From Streptomyces sp. SPB162 (GTDB lineage: Bacteria; Actinomycetota; Actinomycetes; Streptomycetales; Streptomycetaceae): a DNA stretch of 64,000 nt. The stretch spans positions 124,001-188,000 of the forward strand of contig NZ_JAQFII010000002.1 in NCBI RefSeq assembly GCF_029504575.1. Direction: 5' to 3'. The notes under the pieces were generated by a model. It was given only the letters and a program-made list of their open reading frames with translations. It was not told the DNA's origin and did no database searches. Within the stretch, counting starts at the first letter, position 1. Each line of letters opens with the position of its first letter. Position numbers and translations under genes: made by a program. Shown in pieces: positions 16,822 to 25,414 of the stretch.

Positions 16822-17457
16822 ATGGGGGACTACGCGGAACAGCAGAACAAGATGTTATGGCGGCGATGTCGGCGGACGGTGGCGGAACTGCCGCTGCCAC
16901 GACCGTTCGACGCCACCGCCTTCACCGACGCGCTGGCGGAACAACGGGGGCGGCCGCTGGTGCTGGTCCCCTTGCCGCCGCACGCGTGCACACCCTGCGG
17001 CATGCTGGTGACGACCGACCGGGCCGACTACATCGGCTATCCCACCAGCACCAGCGCCCTGCACCAACAGCACATCCTGCTGCACGAGGTGGGTCACCTC
17101 GTGCGCGGCCACGCCGGCGTCGCCCACCTCGGCTCCTCCGCGTCCCGGGTGCTCCTGCCCCATCTGTCGGGCGAACTGGTCCGCCGCGTGCTGGGGCGCA
17201 CCGTCTACTCCGACGTCCAGGAACAGGAGGCCGAACTCATCGCCTCGCTCGCCCTGCACCGGCCGGCCCGCAAGGTCAGGCGCGCGCGCGACGCCTGGCT
17301 CCCTTCGGACGAGGACCTGGACATCGCCGGGGCGTTCGCCCGGCTCGGACCGCTCGTCGGGCTCGCCGGCGCCACCCCGATCAGGACCACCGCGGTCGTC
17401 GGGCCCTTGCGCACGCTTCCCGGTCGGATGATTCCGGGCCCGGGGACCGATAGGTGA
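16822..17457 (+). CDS. ImmA/IrrE-like metallopeptidase
   Basis: A 211-residue cytosolic zinc peptidase-like protein. HEVGH starts at His88 (QHILLHEVGHLVRGH), and a downstream acidic stretch (QEQEAELIASLAL near 140) supplies the usual third ligand and an ordered helix. ImmA/IrrE peptidases cleave partner XRE repressors, as in ICEBs1 ImmA-ImmR and DdrO control by IrrE. I use ATG 16822 because GGGGAGGG lies 5 bases upstream, rather than an upstream TTG. It lies between the XRE gene and the MAB_1171c gene, and its stop overlaps the next GTG as GTGA. Cleavage of the XRE product is a reasonable inference. Confidence 0.88.
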   Translation: MGDYAEQQNKMLWRRCRRTVAELPLPRPFDATAFTDALAEQRGRPLVLVPLPPHACTPCGMLVTTDRADYIGYPTSTSALHQQHILLHEVGHLVRGHAGVAHLGSSASRVLLPHLSGELVRRVLGRTVYSDVQEQEAELIASLALHRPARKVRRARDAWLPSDEDLDIAGAFARLGPLVGLAGATPIRTTAVVGPLRTLPGRMIPGPGTDR

Positions 17458-18869
17458 CCGACGCGGTGGCCCTGACCGGCTGCTTGATCGTTCTGGCGGG
17501 CGTCTGCTGGAAGCTCCTCACCCTCCGCGGCACCTCGACCGGCGCTCCCGTGCGCCATCTGTTCGGCTGCGCGGTGTCCATGGGGGCCTCGCTGGCCGTC
17601 CTGTCCCCCGCGACCACCCGGCTGGCGGGCCGGACGGGGCCCTTCGCGCTGTGGACCGCGCCCGCCGGGCAGTGCTGCAACCTGGCGGCGATGGCGTTCC
17701 TCGCGCTGGTCGCGCGCTCGGCGGGGGCCGAGCCGCACAGCCGCGAGGCCGTCCGGCGCCAGCTCGCCGGCACGTCGGTGGTCATGGTCGCCGGCCTCGT
17801 CGCGTACGTGTGCGCCGGGGTGACCCGGGACGGCCGCGACCTGGTCGCGGCCCCCGGGCGCGAGGGGTTCCTGGCGGCGTACAACACCCTGCTCACCCTG
17901 CACACCGCGTGGTGCCTGACGGTGTTCATCGTGCTGATCCGGCGCCACAGCCGGTACATCCGCTCGCGGCGGCTGCGCGGCGGCCTCGGACTGATCACCG
18001 CGAGCGCGGGCCTGGGGCTGCTGTGGACGCTGTGGAGTCTGGGCGATGTGTTCTCCGCGCTGGCCACCGGCCGTGAGGACGGCTGCGAGAGCACGGTCTC
18101 GGCGCTGGCCGCCCTGGTCTGCCTCACGCTGGGCCTGGGCGGGACGACATCCTCGTCCTGGTGGCCGCCCGTGGCGGCCCGGGTCCGGCGGGCGCCGGCC
18201 CGGCTGCGCTCCTGGCGCGGCCTGCGCTGGATCGGCCCGCCCTGGAGCGCGGCGCAGGACGCCGCCGCGGGCTTGCGGCAACGGATGCCGGTCGGGCGGG
18301 AGCTGCCCACGCCGGCCGGCTGGCTGCGCGCCTGGCACGGCTACCGCCGGATCGGCCCGCTGTGGACCGCGATGCATGCCGCGCTGCCGGAGACATCGCT
18401 GACCGGGCCCGCCCTGCGGCTGGGCTTCATGCTGCCGCTCGGTGCCCGGTTCGCGCTGTACCGCCGCATCATCGAGATCCGGGACGGGCAACTGGCGCTG
18501 CGCCCGTACTTCCATCCGGAGGTGGCGGCCTGGACCGCCGAAGCGGAGGGCTCGGGTCTCGACGCGGCCTCGGAACGGCTCGCGCCCATCGTGGAGGCGG
18601 CGACCATCGCCGCCGCCCTGGAGGCGGCGCGATCGGGTCGCCGCTCCACCCCCGGCGGTTGTGAGGGGTACGTCCCACCGAAGGTCCGGGCGAGCGTCGA
18701 GGCCGAGACGGCCTGGCTCATGCAGGTCTCGGACGCCTTCGTCGGCTCCCCCGCCGTCGAGCGGGTCCGCCGGCGCGTACGGGCCGGGTTGGACGCCGGC
18801 CCCGACGGTACCGAGCCGCGCACGCCCCCTTTCACCTCGGTCGACAGGGCGTCGCACCAGCGTTCCTGA
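17454..18869 (+). CDS. MAB_1171c-family membrane protein (DUF6545), putative transporter or sensor
   Basis: A 471-residue protein. Residues about 1-235 form seven membrane helices (for example LTGCLIVLAGVCWKLLTL and LITASAGLGLLWTLWSLGDVF). The cytosolic C-terminal part matches the MAB_1171c/DUF6545 signature: WLRAWHGYRRIGPLWTAMHA, then RFALYRRIIEIRDGQLALRPY. The start is GTG overlapping the peptidase stop. A related segment (RLRSWRGLRWIGPPWSAAQ) occurs 70 residues earlier, a partial internal duplication not usual for the family as I know it. In this trio it may sense a signal at the membrane or transport the cognate peptide; neither has been shown to my knowledge. Confidence 0.85.
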   Translation: MTDAVALTGCLIVLAGVCWKLLTLRGTSTGAPVRHLFGCAVSMGASLAVLSPATTRLAGRTGPFALWTAPAGQCCNLAAMAFLALVARSAGAEPHSREAVRRQLAGTSVVMVAGLVAYVCAGVTRDGRDLVAAPGREGFLAAYNTLLTLHTAWCLTVFIVLIRRHSRYIRSRRLRGGLGLITASAGLGLLWTLWSLGDVFSALATGREDGCESTVSALAALVCLTLGLGGTTSSSWWPPVAARVRRAPARLRSWRGLRWIGPPWSAAQDAAAGLRQRMPVGRELPTPAGWLRAWHGYRRIGPLWTAMHAALPETSLTGPALRLGFMLPLGARFALYRRIIEIRDGQLALRPYFHPEVAAWTAEAEGSGLDAASERLAPIVEAATIAAALEAARSGRRSTPGGCEGYVPPKVRASVEAETAWLMQVSDAFVGSPAVERVRRRVRAGLDAGPDGTEPRTPPFTSVDRASHQRS

Positions 18870-18899
18870 CGGCCCCCGGGCCCGTCCGGCACCGGTCCG

Positions 18900-19089
18900 C
18901 TGAGCGAACGGCGCGCGCTCACCCTGGGGTCCGGGGGCGGCTGGCCGCCACCGGCCTGACCAACGGCAGATCGCCCGGCACCTGATCCTCGACATCAAGA
19001 CGGTCGAGTACCCCCTGAGCCACGCCTACACCAGGCTGGGCATCTCGCCCCGGATGGGCCTGATCGGCCAACTGGCGGCGCTGGGCTGA
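18900..19089 (+). pseudogene. LuxR-type HTH C-terminal remnant
   Basis: Pieces of a LuxR DNA-binding domain appear in three frames in order: LSERRALTL (from 18900), LAATGLTN (from 18941), then RQIARHLILDIKTVEYPLSHAYTR and LGISPRMGLIGQLAALG ending in TGA at 19087-19089. At least two frameshifts separate them and no upstream part exists, so this is a decayed fragment of a LAL or response regulator. Confidence 0.7.
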
Positions 19090-19105
19090 CCGGCGCAAGC
19101 GGAGC

Positions 19106-21175
19106 TCAGCGGCGCGCTCGCGCTTCCGGCTCGGCGTCCGGATTCCCCCCGTGACCATTGGTGTCCGCCCCGGGGGTGGGCTCGCCGCGGCGGACGGATC
19201 CGGGGGCACGGCGGGACGGGCGGTGCGGTCTGAGCTCAGACGAACTGAGCTGCCAGGGCACGCTGATGACCATGACCCCGGGGGTGAAGAGCAGCCGGCT
19301 CTTCAGCCACAGGGCGGACTGGTTGTGCAGTCCGTTCTCCCACCAGTGCCCCACGACGTACTCGGGGATGAAGACGCTGACGATGTCGCGCGGGCTGGCG
19401 CGGTTCAGGGAACGTACGTATCCCACCACCGGGCGGGTGATCTCCCGGTAGGGCGACGCCAGGGTCTTGAGCGGCACCTGCACGTCGAAGGTGTCCCACG
19501 CGGTCTGCAACGCCTTCGTCTCGTCGCGGTCGACATCGACGGTCAGCGCTTCCAGGGTGTCGGGGCGGCAGGCGCGCGCGTAGGCCAGGGCCCGCAGCGT
19601 GGGCTTGTGGATCTTGGAGACCAGCACGATGGCGTGCACGCGGACGGGTTGCGCCGGCTCCCGCGCCGCTTCGTCGACCTCCAGTTCGGCGGCGGTCCTC
19701 TCATAGTGCCGCCGGATCGCGCGCATGTTCACCCACAGGAACACCGCGGCGATCACCGCCAGGTACGCGCCCTCGGTGAACTTGGTGATCAGCACGATCA
19801 CCAGCACCAGTCCGGTGACGAACGCCCCGACGCCGTTGATCACCCGCGCGGTCCGGTGCCTGCGGCGGAGCGCCGGGTCGGTCTCGGTGCGCAGTGCGCG
19901 GTTCCAGTGCCGGACCATACCGGTCTGGGAGAGCGTGAAGGAGGTGAAGACGCCCAGGATGTACAGGTGGATGAGGCTCGTGACCGACGCGTGGTACGCC
20001 CACAACAAGGCGCCTGCGACGACGGCGAGCGCGACGATGCCGTTCGAGAACGCGAGACGGTCGCCGCGGGTGTGCAGCTGACGGGGCAGATAGCGGTGTT
20101 GCGCCAGGATCGACGACAGCAACGGGAACCCGTTGAACGCGGTGTTGGCCGCGAGGACGAGGACGAGCGCGGTGGCGGCCTGGATGAAGAAGAAGCCGAA
20201 GCTTTGGTCCCCGCCGAAGATCGCGGAGGCCAGCTGGGCGATGACCGTGCGCTGCGGGGTGGACGCGCAGTCGCCGGTGACGCCGGTCAGCCGGCAGGTG
20301 TCGTCGGTGATGTGGACGTCGGCGATCATCGCGAGGGCGGTGATGCCGGAGAACATCACGACCGCGATCAACCCCATCGCGGTCATCGTGGTGGCGGCGT
20401 TGCGGGACTTGGGCTTGCGGAAGGCCGGTACCCCGTTCGAGATGGCCTCGACGCCCGTGAGGGCGGTGCAGCCGCTGGAGAACGCGCGCAGTCCCAGCAT
20501 CAGCAGAGCGAATCCTGCGAGGTTGGTGTCGCCCGGTTCCGGGGTGATGCCGTACGCGGCGGACTCCGCCACCGGCGCGTCGCCCACCAGCCAGCGGAAC
20601 AGCCCGGTGGCGCACATGATCAGCACGCCCGCGATGAACAGGTAGGTGGGCGCGGCGAAGGCCCGCCCCGACTCCCTCGTCCCCCGCAGGTTGATCGCCG
20701 CCAGCAGCGCGACGAAGGCGACGGCCATCACGGTCCGGTACTCATTCACGGACGGGACCGCGGAGATGATGTTGTCAACGCCGGAGGCCACCGACACCGC
20801 GACCGTCATCACGTAGTCGACGAGCAGTGACGCGGCCACCACCAGCCCGGCGGACGAGCCGAGGTTGGTGGCGACCACCTCGTACGACCCGCCGCCGGAC
20901 GGATAGGCGTGCACGACCTGCCGGTAGGACAGCACCACGACGGCCATCAGGCCGACCACCGCCATCGCCACCCACGTGGTCAGGTGCAGATACGCCAGCC
21001 CGCCGAGGGTGAGCACCAGCAGGATCTCCTGCGTTGCGTACGCGACCGACGACAGCGGGTCCGACGCGAAGATCGGCAGTGCCAGCCGCTTGGGCAGCAG
21101 CGTCTCCTGCAGCCCTTCGCTCGGCAACGCCGGGCCGATGACCAGCCGTTTGACGGCATCCACGATTCTCGCCAC
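19106..21175 (-). CDS. KimA-like APC-superfamily permease (probable K+ importer)
   Basis: A 689-residue integral membrane protein with about 12 helices and a cytosolic C-terminal domain (about 500-640). Strong pattern similarity to Bacillus KimA (YdaO): ASDPLSSVAYATQEILL, LSYRQVVHAYPSGGGSYEV, LVDYVMTVAVSVASGVDNI, AFSSGCTALTGVEAISNGVPAF and SFTLSQTGMVRHW. KimA is a high-affinity K+/H+ symporter inhibited by c-di-AMP. The start is GTG 21175. The last 50 residues are polar and probably disordered. No ydaO-type riboswitch is visible upstream. It appears monocistronic. Confidence 0.85.
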   Translation of the reverse strand: MARIVDAVKRLVIGPALPSEGLQETLLPKRLALPIFASDPLSSVAYATQEILLVLTLGGLAYLHLTTWVAMAVVGLMAVVVLSYRQVVHAYPSGGGSYEVVATNLGSSAGLVVAASLLVDYVMTVAVSVASGVDNIISAVPSVNEYRTVMAVAFVALLAAINLRGTRESGRAFAAPTYLFIAGVLIMCATGLFRWLVGDAPVAESAAYGITPEPGDTNLAGFALLMLGLRAFSSGCTALTGVEAISNGVPAFRKPKSRNAATTMTAMGLIAVVMFSGITALAMIADVHITDDTCRLTGVTGDCASTPQRTVIAQLASAIFGGDQSFGFFFIQAATALVLVLAANTAFNGFPLLSSILAQHRYLPRQLHTRGDRLAFSNGIVALAVVAGALLWAYHASVTSLIHLYILGVFTSFTLSQTGMVRHWNRALRTETDPALRRRHRTARVINGVGAFVTGLVLVIVLITKFTEGAYLAVIAAVFLWVNMRAIRRHYERTAAELEVDEAAREPAQPVRVHAIVLVSKIHKPTLRALAYARACRPDTLEALTVDVDRDETKALQTAWDTFDVQVPLKTLASPYREITRPVVGYVRSLNRASPRDIVSVFIPEYVVGHWWENGLHNQSALWLKSRLLFTPGVMVISVPWQLSSSELRPHRPSRRAPGSVRRGEPTPGADTNGHGGNPDAEPEARARR

Positions 21176-21293
21176 GCGGGTGAGCGTAGGGGCAGGCCGG
21201 GAGAGTGGATCAGCGCCGCGCGGCTGGGCATGCCCCGGTGGTCCGGGCGGCCCAGTACTCGGCCTATCGGGATGCCCGGCTCGACAACGGCGC

Positions 21294-21701
21294 TCAGCGG
21301 CCCCCGCGCGACGGGGTGGCTCGGCGCGGGGTCACGATCTGGAGGGCGAGGGTGGCGGGCGGGTCGGTCTCGCCGGGGCCGCCCGAGGCCACCCAGGCGA
21401 GGATGTCGTCGGTGGAGCCGTCGTCGGTGGCGAAGCCGATCCACACGGCCCGGCCGCCCTTGCGGCGGCCCGCGGCGGACGGCTGGACGACCACGATGTT
21501 CGCCTGGTCACAGGGCCCGAGGCAGTCGGTGGTGCGCAGTGCGAGACGGCCGCCGGAAGCGGCCGCCGCGGCGCTCAGCCGGTCCAACTGCCGCTGGTGG
21601 TCGGTGCCCGGGTGCTTGCTCGCGTTGCCGCAGCAGCACCCCCGGCAGACCACCAGGGTGCAGGGCCGTGTCGCGTACGGCCCGCTGAACGGGAGGGTCA
21701 C
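21294..21701 (-). CDS. Thioredoxin-fold (2Fe-2S) ferredoxin-like protein of cobalt locus
   Basis: A 135-residue cytosolic protein of the thioredoxin-like [2Fe-2S] ferredoxin family. The cluster ligands are in CRGCCCG (about 18-24) and DCLGPC (about 59-64), joined by the usual helix; the tail adds WIGFATDD. GTG 21701 is the start because GAAGGAG lies 5 bases upstream. It is the third gene after cbtB and cbtA, 92 bp beyond cbtA, and so may share their riboswitch control. Such proteins accompany corrinoid genes, where electron transfer for cobalt reduction is the suggested role; that is inferred. Confidence 0.78.
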   Translation of the reverse strand: MTLPFSGPYATRPCTLVVCRGCCCGNASKHPGTDHQRQLDRLSAAAAASGGRLALRTTDCLGPCDQANIVVVQPSAAGRRKGGRAVWIGFATDDGSTDDILAWVASGGPGETDPPATLALQIVTPRRATPSRGGR

Positions 21702-21793
21702 ACGCACTCCTTCGGCGCCGTGCCGGCCTGCGGCACGGCGCGACCGCGGCCCGCCGGGATGACCCCGGCGGGCTGTGGTCGTGTCGGTCGGTG

Positions 21794-22576
21794 TCAGCCG
21801 GTGGAGGCGGCCGTCCGGGCCGCCGTGTCGCTGTCGCTGTTCGCTTCCGAGACCGCGCTCCCAGCGGGCCGGGGAAGGAGCACGCGCTCGGCGAGGTAGC
21901 CGAACGCCAGGGCGAAGGCGGTCCACAGGGTGAGCTGGATGGCCACGGCGGACACGCGGAACTGCCACAGCAGGCTGGGCGAGAAGTCCGCGGGTACTTC
22001 GTTGATCGTGGGCAGGAACGCGTACGCCAGCCCGATGGCGAGCACGTACGCGCCGCCGGCCGTGACACTGGCGTACCAGGCACCCAGGCGCGGTGCGAGG
22101 CGCTTGCCGAGGATGACGGCGGCCACCCCGAGCAGCACGCTCAGCGCGATCATGAGGAAGTACAGGGTGGTGCGTTTGCCGATGGTGTCCGGGTCACCGA
22201 CCGACGGCGGGTTGGCCGGGTACTTCAGGAACGGCACCAGGTAGACGGTGAGGAGCGCCGCGCCCGAGATGAGCGCGGCGGTGGCCCGCGGCGTGAAGCG
22301 GCCGACGCGGCCCAGGGCGAAGCAGAACGCGAGGGCCGCGATCCCGCCCAGCGAGACGCCGAAAATCAGCACGCCGGTCGCCAGTCCCGCGGTGGACTGC
22401 AGGGAGCGACTGACGATCTCCATCTCGTGTTCGTGGGAGTGGGAGTCCTCGTAGGCGATGGCCGCGTCGATCCTCGGTTCGCCCAGGAAGTAGGCGACGA
22501 CGAGGGCCAACAGGCCCGCGACGAGCCCGGCGAGCATCCCCCGGACCAGCAGGGAGCGCACTGTGGTGGAGTTCAT
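21794..22576 (-). CDS. cbtA: CbtA cobalt transporter subunit
   Basis: A 260-residue membrane protein of the CbtA family with about six helices: LLVRGMLAGLVAGLLALVVAYFLGEP at the start, GVSLGGIAALAFCFALGR, TVYLVPFLKYPANPPSVG (a family hallmark), LGVAAVILGKRLAPRLGAW and the C-terminal LTLWTAFALAFGYLAERVL. A His-rich loop DSHSHEHEME follows helix 1 and probably binds the metal. CbtA works with the single-helix CbtB, encoded 15 bp upstream, and both are preceded by a B12 riboswitch. Cobalt uptake for cobalamin synthesis is the accepted prediction. Confidence 0.92.
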   Translation of the reverse strand: MNSTTVRSLLVRGMLAGLVAGLLALVVAYFLGEPRIDAAIAYEDSHSHEHEMEIVSRSLQSTAGLATGVLIFGVSLGGIAALAFCFALGRVGRFTPRATAALISGAALLTVYLVPFLKYPANPPSVGDPDTIGKRTTLYFLMIALSVLLGVAAVILGKRLAPRLGAWYASVTAGGAYVLAIGLAYAFLPTINEVPADFSPSLLWQFRVSAVAIQLTLWTAFALAFGYLAERVLLPRPAGSAVSEANSDSDTAARTAASTG

Positions 22577-22591
22577 CGGTGCGGCTTCCGA

Positions 22592-22813
22592 TCAGTGGCA
22601 GGGGAAGCCGAGCAGGTGGCGTCCGTCGTGGACCCACTCGTGAACGTCCGTTCCGGCGACCAGGGACGTGGCGCCCTGCTCCGCACCGACGAAGTAGATC
22701 AGGACGAGCGCCAACACGCCGAAGAACACTGCCCAGGGCAGGATCGCCTTCAGCGGCAGCGGGGTGACGGGAAGGGCCGGACTGGCGGCCGCGGGTGCAG
22801 CGGACTGGGCCAT
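22592..22813 (-). CDS. cbtB: CbtB cobalt transporter subunit
   Basis: A 73-residue protein with a single membrane helix (AILPWAVFFGVLALVLIYFVG, about 23-43) and the CbtB C-terminal metal motif: HEWVHDGRHLLGFPCH, which holds four His and one Cys. GAGGAGG lies about 9 bases before the ATG. It is the first gene after the cobalamin riboswitch and should partner CbtA in cobalt import. Confidence 0.92.
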   Translation of the reverse strand: MAQSAAPAAASPALPVTPLPLKAILPWAVFFGVLALVLIYFVGAEQGATSLVAGTDVHEWVHDGRHLLGFPCH

Positions 22814-22854
22814 GGCAGTGCCTCCTCGGGAACACGCGTCCCACTTGGTGGTGC

Positions 22855-22960
22855 TGATGACGAAGGTGCCGGGTCTGACTTACCGGGCTGGGCCGGGTTC
22901 ACAGTGGCGCGACCGTGCCGGATTCTCACCGGGCTTCCGTTCACACCGTCGTCGTGTCGG
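22855..22960 (-). promoter_or_regulatory. Cobalamin (B12) riboswitch controlling cbtB-cbtA
   Basis: Read on the minus strand, the leader has the conserved core AAGCCCGGTGAGAATCCGG, then CACGGTCGCGCCACTGTGA (the B12 box in P5/P6) and GTAAGTCAGACC. The outer helix P1 can form from GACGA near 22955 and TCGTC near 22857. It ends about 40 bases before the cbtB ATG, so B12 binding should block the SD or end transcription. Sequence match is strong; exact ends are approximate. Confidence 0.9.
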
Positions 22961-23077
22961 GCTGAACCGTACCGTGAAGCGACACCCGCGGCCAAGGCCG
23001 TGCGCAAGGCGATACGCGCCAACCTGCGACGATGTGTTCCATTGCGGGGCCGATGGGGCAAGGGAGGGGTGGCGGGG

Positions 23078-23650
23078 ATGACGGTGCGTGTGTTCTTGGT
23101 CTCTTCGGCGGAGAGCGAGGCCTTCGGGCAGGCGCGGTTCGACGACGGAACCAGCCCGTTGACCGGCGCCGGAGAGGAACGGGCGCGGGCGGCGGCGCCC
23201 GAACTGCCGGGCGCCGGCGCGTACTCGACCGCCTCCTCGGCGCGCTGCCGCCGGACCGCGGAACTCCTCGGCCTCACAACGGAGGTGCAGCAGCCGCTGC
23301 GGGACTGGGACTTGGGCCGCTGGCGGGGGCTCCGGCTGGACGAGGTCTCGGCCGCCGAACCGGAGGGCGTGGCCCGCTGGCTGTCGGACCCCGCCGCGGC
23401 CCCGCACGGCGGCGAGGCGCTGGCGGAGCTGTGCGGCCGGGTCGGCGGCTGGCTGGACGACCGGGCGCCGGACGGCGGGCGGGTGCTCGCCGTCGTGGAG
23501 CCCGCGGTCGTACGCGCGGCCCTGGTCCACGCCCTCGGCCTCCCGCCGCAGGCGTTCTGGCGCCTGGACGTCCTGCCGCTGACGGTCACCGAGCTGACCG
23601 GCCGCGCCGGCCGGTGGAACCTGCGGTGCGGACGCCCGCTGACGCGCTGA
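23078..23650 (+). CDS. Histidine-phosphatase-fold protein lacking catalytic histidines
   Basis: A 190-residue member of the phosphoglycerate-mutase/CobC-like superfamily by fold signatures: YSTASSARCRRTAELLG (usual SPLxRxxQTA), RDWDLGRWRGL, PHGGEALAEL and LVHALGLPPQAFW. The defining RHG at the first strand is replaced by SSA (residues 9-11, VFLVSSAESEAF), and the second histidine (VxHxGxIR) is replaced in VVEPAVVRAAL. It is therefore probably not a phosphatase. It is divergent from the cbtBA riboswitch. CobC-type phosphatases act late in cobalamin synthesis, so a structural or regulatory role in that pathway is possible. Confidence 0.82.
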   Translation: MTVRVFLVSSAESEAFGQARFDDGTSPLTGAGEERARAAAPELPGAGAYSTASSARCRRTAELLGLTTEVQQPLRDWDLGRWRGLRLDEVSAAEPEGVARWLSDPAAAPHGGEALAELCGRVGGWLDDRAPDGGRVLAVVEPAVVRAALVHALGLPPQAFWRLDVLPLTVTELTGRAGRWNLRCGRPLTR

Positions 23651-23725
23651 CCGGCGCCGTCGTTCGTTCCCGGCGGTCGGCGGCGGCAGTTCCGCCGCGG
23701 CAGCGCCGGCCGCGCTCCCCCACCG

Positions 23726-24760
23726 TCACTCCACGGGCACCGCGTTGATGTTGACACCGAGCGGCGCGGGGGCTCGGGCGCCGAGCCAGCCCATCGCGGC
23801 GATCTGCACGCCGGCCTGGAAGCGGCTGCGCGCGTCGACGCGGGTCATGAGGTCCGCCATCATCCGGCGGATCGTGCGCAGCGAGACGCCCAGCCGCTGT
23901 GCGGCCCGTTCGTCGGTGAGCCCGCACGCGAGCAGCCGCAGCAACTGGCGCTCCTGGACGGTGAGTCCGGAGGGGTCGCGGGTCGGCGTCTCGCCGAGCG
24001 CCCGCGCCTGGTCCCACACCTGCTCGAACAGGGCCCGCAGCGCCGCGATGACACCAGGGCTGTGCAGCAGCACCGCGCCCTTGCGCGGGTCCTCGGGATC
24101 GACGGGGACGACGGCCGTCCTGCCGTCGACGATGATCATGCGCAGCGGCAGCGTCGGCGTGGTCCTGACGCTGCCGCCCAACTCGCTGAGCCAGCGCGCG
24201 TACTGCACGGTGGCGGGGTCGTTGCGGACGCTGTCGAGGTAGACGGTCCGCATCCGCACGCCGCGGTCGAGCGTCTCCTGGTCCAGGTCGCGGCTGGCCT
24301 CCATGACATGCGCGGGCTGCGGCCCGCCGGGTGCGAAGGAGAGCACCTCCCCCGCCGCGTCGGCCGCCAGCTCCTCCAGCCGGACCCGGACCTCGCCCAG
24401 GTCGCACAGGATCTCGACGCCGGAGGAACTGCTGGCCGGACGCGTCGTCGCGAACTCGGTGATCAGGCTGGCCATCGCGTGGCGACTGCGGTCCATCTCG
24501 TTCTGTCGGCGCTGGGCTTCCGCCTCCTGACGGGCGAGCATGGCGGCGAGCCCCAGCTCGGGATTGACGGCGCGCCAGCGCCCGGCCGGTCCTGCCGGGC
24601 GGACCAGCGCGAGGTCGGCGAGCTGGTCCAGCGAACCGCGTATGGCTTCCACCGACTGCTCCAGCAGATCGGCCACGTCGGGGATGTCTAACTCGGGATG
24701 CATGAGCATCGTCCGATAGACCCCCTCGGCCACCGCGTCAAGAACTAGCCGTTCACTCAA
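23726..24760 (-). CDS. TrmB-like/LuxR-type transcriptional regulator
   Basis: A regulator of about 344 residues. The N-terminal part (LDIPDVADLLEQSVEAIRGSLDQLADLALVRP, about 25-65) is a TrmB-like winged helix, the middle (about 110-260, VEILCDLGEVRVRLEELA to LRMIIVDGRTAVVPVDP) a phospholipase-D-like effector domain, and the C-terminus (LTVQERQLLRLLACGLTDERAAQRLGV, SLRTIRRMMADLMTRV) a LuxR HTH. TTG 24760 is a tentative start, which gives a complete N-terminal domain; an internal GTG at 24733 is the alternative. Similar proteins lie beside Streptomyces peptide and secondary-metabolite clusters. It is divergent from the WGWG peptide gene. Confidence 0.82.
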   Translation of the reverse strand: MSERLVLDAVAEGVYRTMLMHPELDIPDVADLLEQSVEAIRGSLDQLADLALVRPAGPAGRWRAVNPELGLAAMLARQEAEAQRRQNEMDRSRHAMASLITEFATTRPASSSSGVEILCDLGEVRVRLEELAADAAGEVLSFAPGGPQPAHVMEASRDLDQETLDRGVRMRTVYLDSVRNDPATVQYARWLSELGGSVRTTPTLPLRMIIVDGRTAVVPVDPEDPRKGAVLLHSPGVIAALRALFEQVWDQARALGETPTRDPSGLTVQERQLLRLLACGLTDERAAQRLGVSLRTIRRMMADLMTRVDARSRFQAGVQIAAMGWLGARAPAPLGVNINAVPVE

Positions 24761-25414
24761 CTGGTACCCCCCGAGCTCCCCTGGGTGGTCAGCTTTCGAC
24801 GCACCCGCCCGTGACAAAAACGCCGTCGAGGAACACCCCGCTGAAGGTGTTCGACCACGACTCAGGGCGTCAGCGTAGCCGTACAGCAACCTTAGGTGAG
24901 GGCTTCGGATGCTCCGATTCTGGGGAAAACGCGTGGCCGGACGGGGTGCGCGGACATATCGATCGCGACCCGCCCGCGGGCGCGCGGTAAAGACGCAGTT
25001 CAGAAGGTTGTAAGGGGAACCCCTTCTACCGCTCCCGCACCCCCCTTCCACCGGCGGTGTCACCTTCCTGCCATGCGCCATTGACAGGCCGCGGTGGGGA
25101 AGTCGGCACGGGCGCATGGGGCGAGTGGTGTTCATGGGGTGGCGGTGATGCCAGGGGTCGTTGAGGCGTCGGGGTCGTTCGAACGTCGCGTCCGGCGGCC
25201 GCAGCTGGCCCGAGAGTGCCAGTGCACCTTGGTGACAGCTCCGGCTACAGACAGCCGGGTCATCCGCGGGCCACTCTCATGGTGTCGGAAGAACGGCACG
25301 GCAGCCGGACCATCCGAAGCGGGAAACACCAGCACCACCAGCCGGTTTCGCACCGGTTTCCATGACCCCGGCGGGAGTCCGGGATCCCCACGAACGGAAG
25401 GCTCGGGCATTCCT
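24761..25414. other. Long intergenic region, two divergent promoters expected
   Basis: 654 bp between the TrmB/LuxR regulator and the secreted peptide gene. The first half is AT-richer (GACAAAAACGCC, CAACCTTAGG). A near-palindrome AAGGGG-AA-CCCCTT lies at 25012-25025 and can also pair with AGAAGG at 25002, so an operator or hairpin is likely. A TTGACA box lies at 25081. I see no gene with good coding character in it. Confidence 0.4.

Noticed and set aside
21176..21300. c-di-AMP (ydaO-type) riboswitch upstream of the KimA-like gene
   Set aside because: KimA genes are often under this riboswitch, but I find no matching conserved boxes in the 125 bp before the GTG start.
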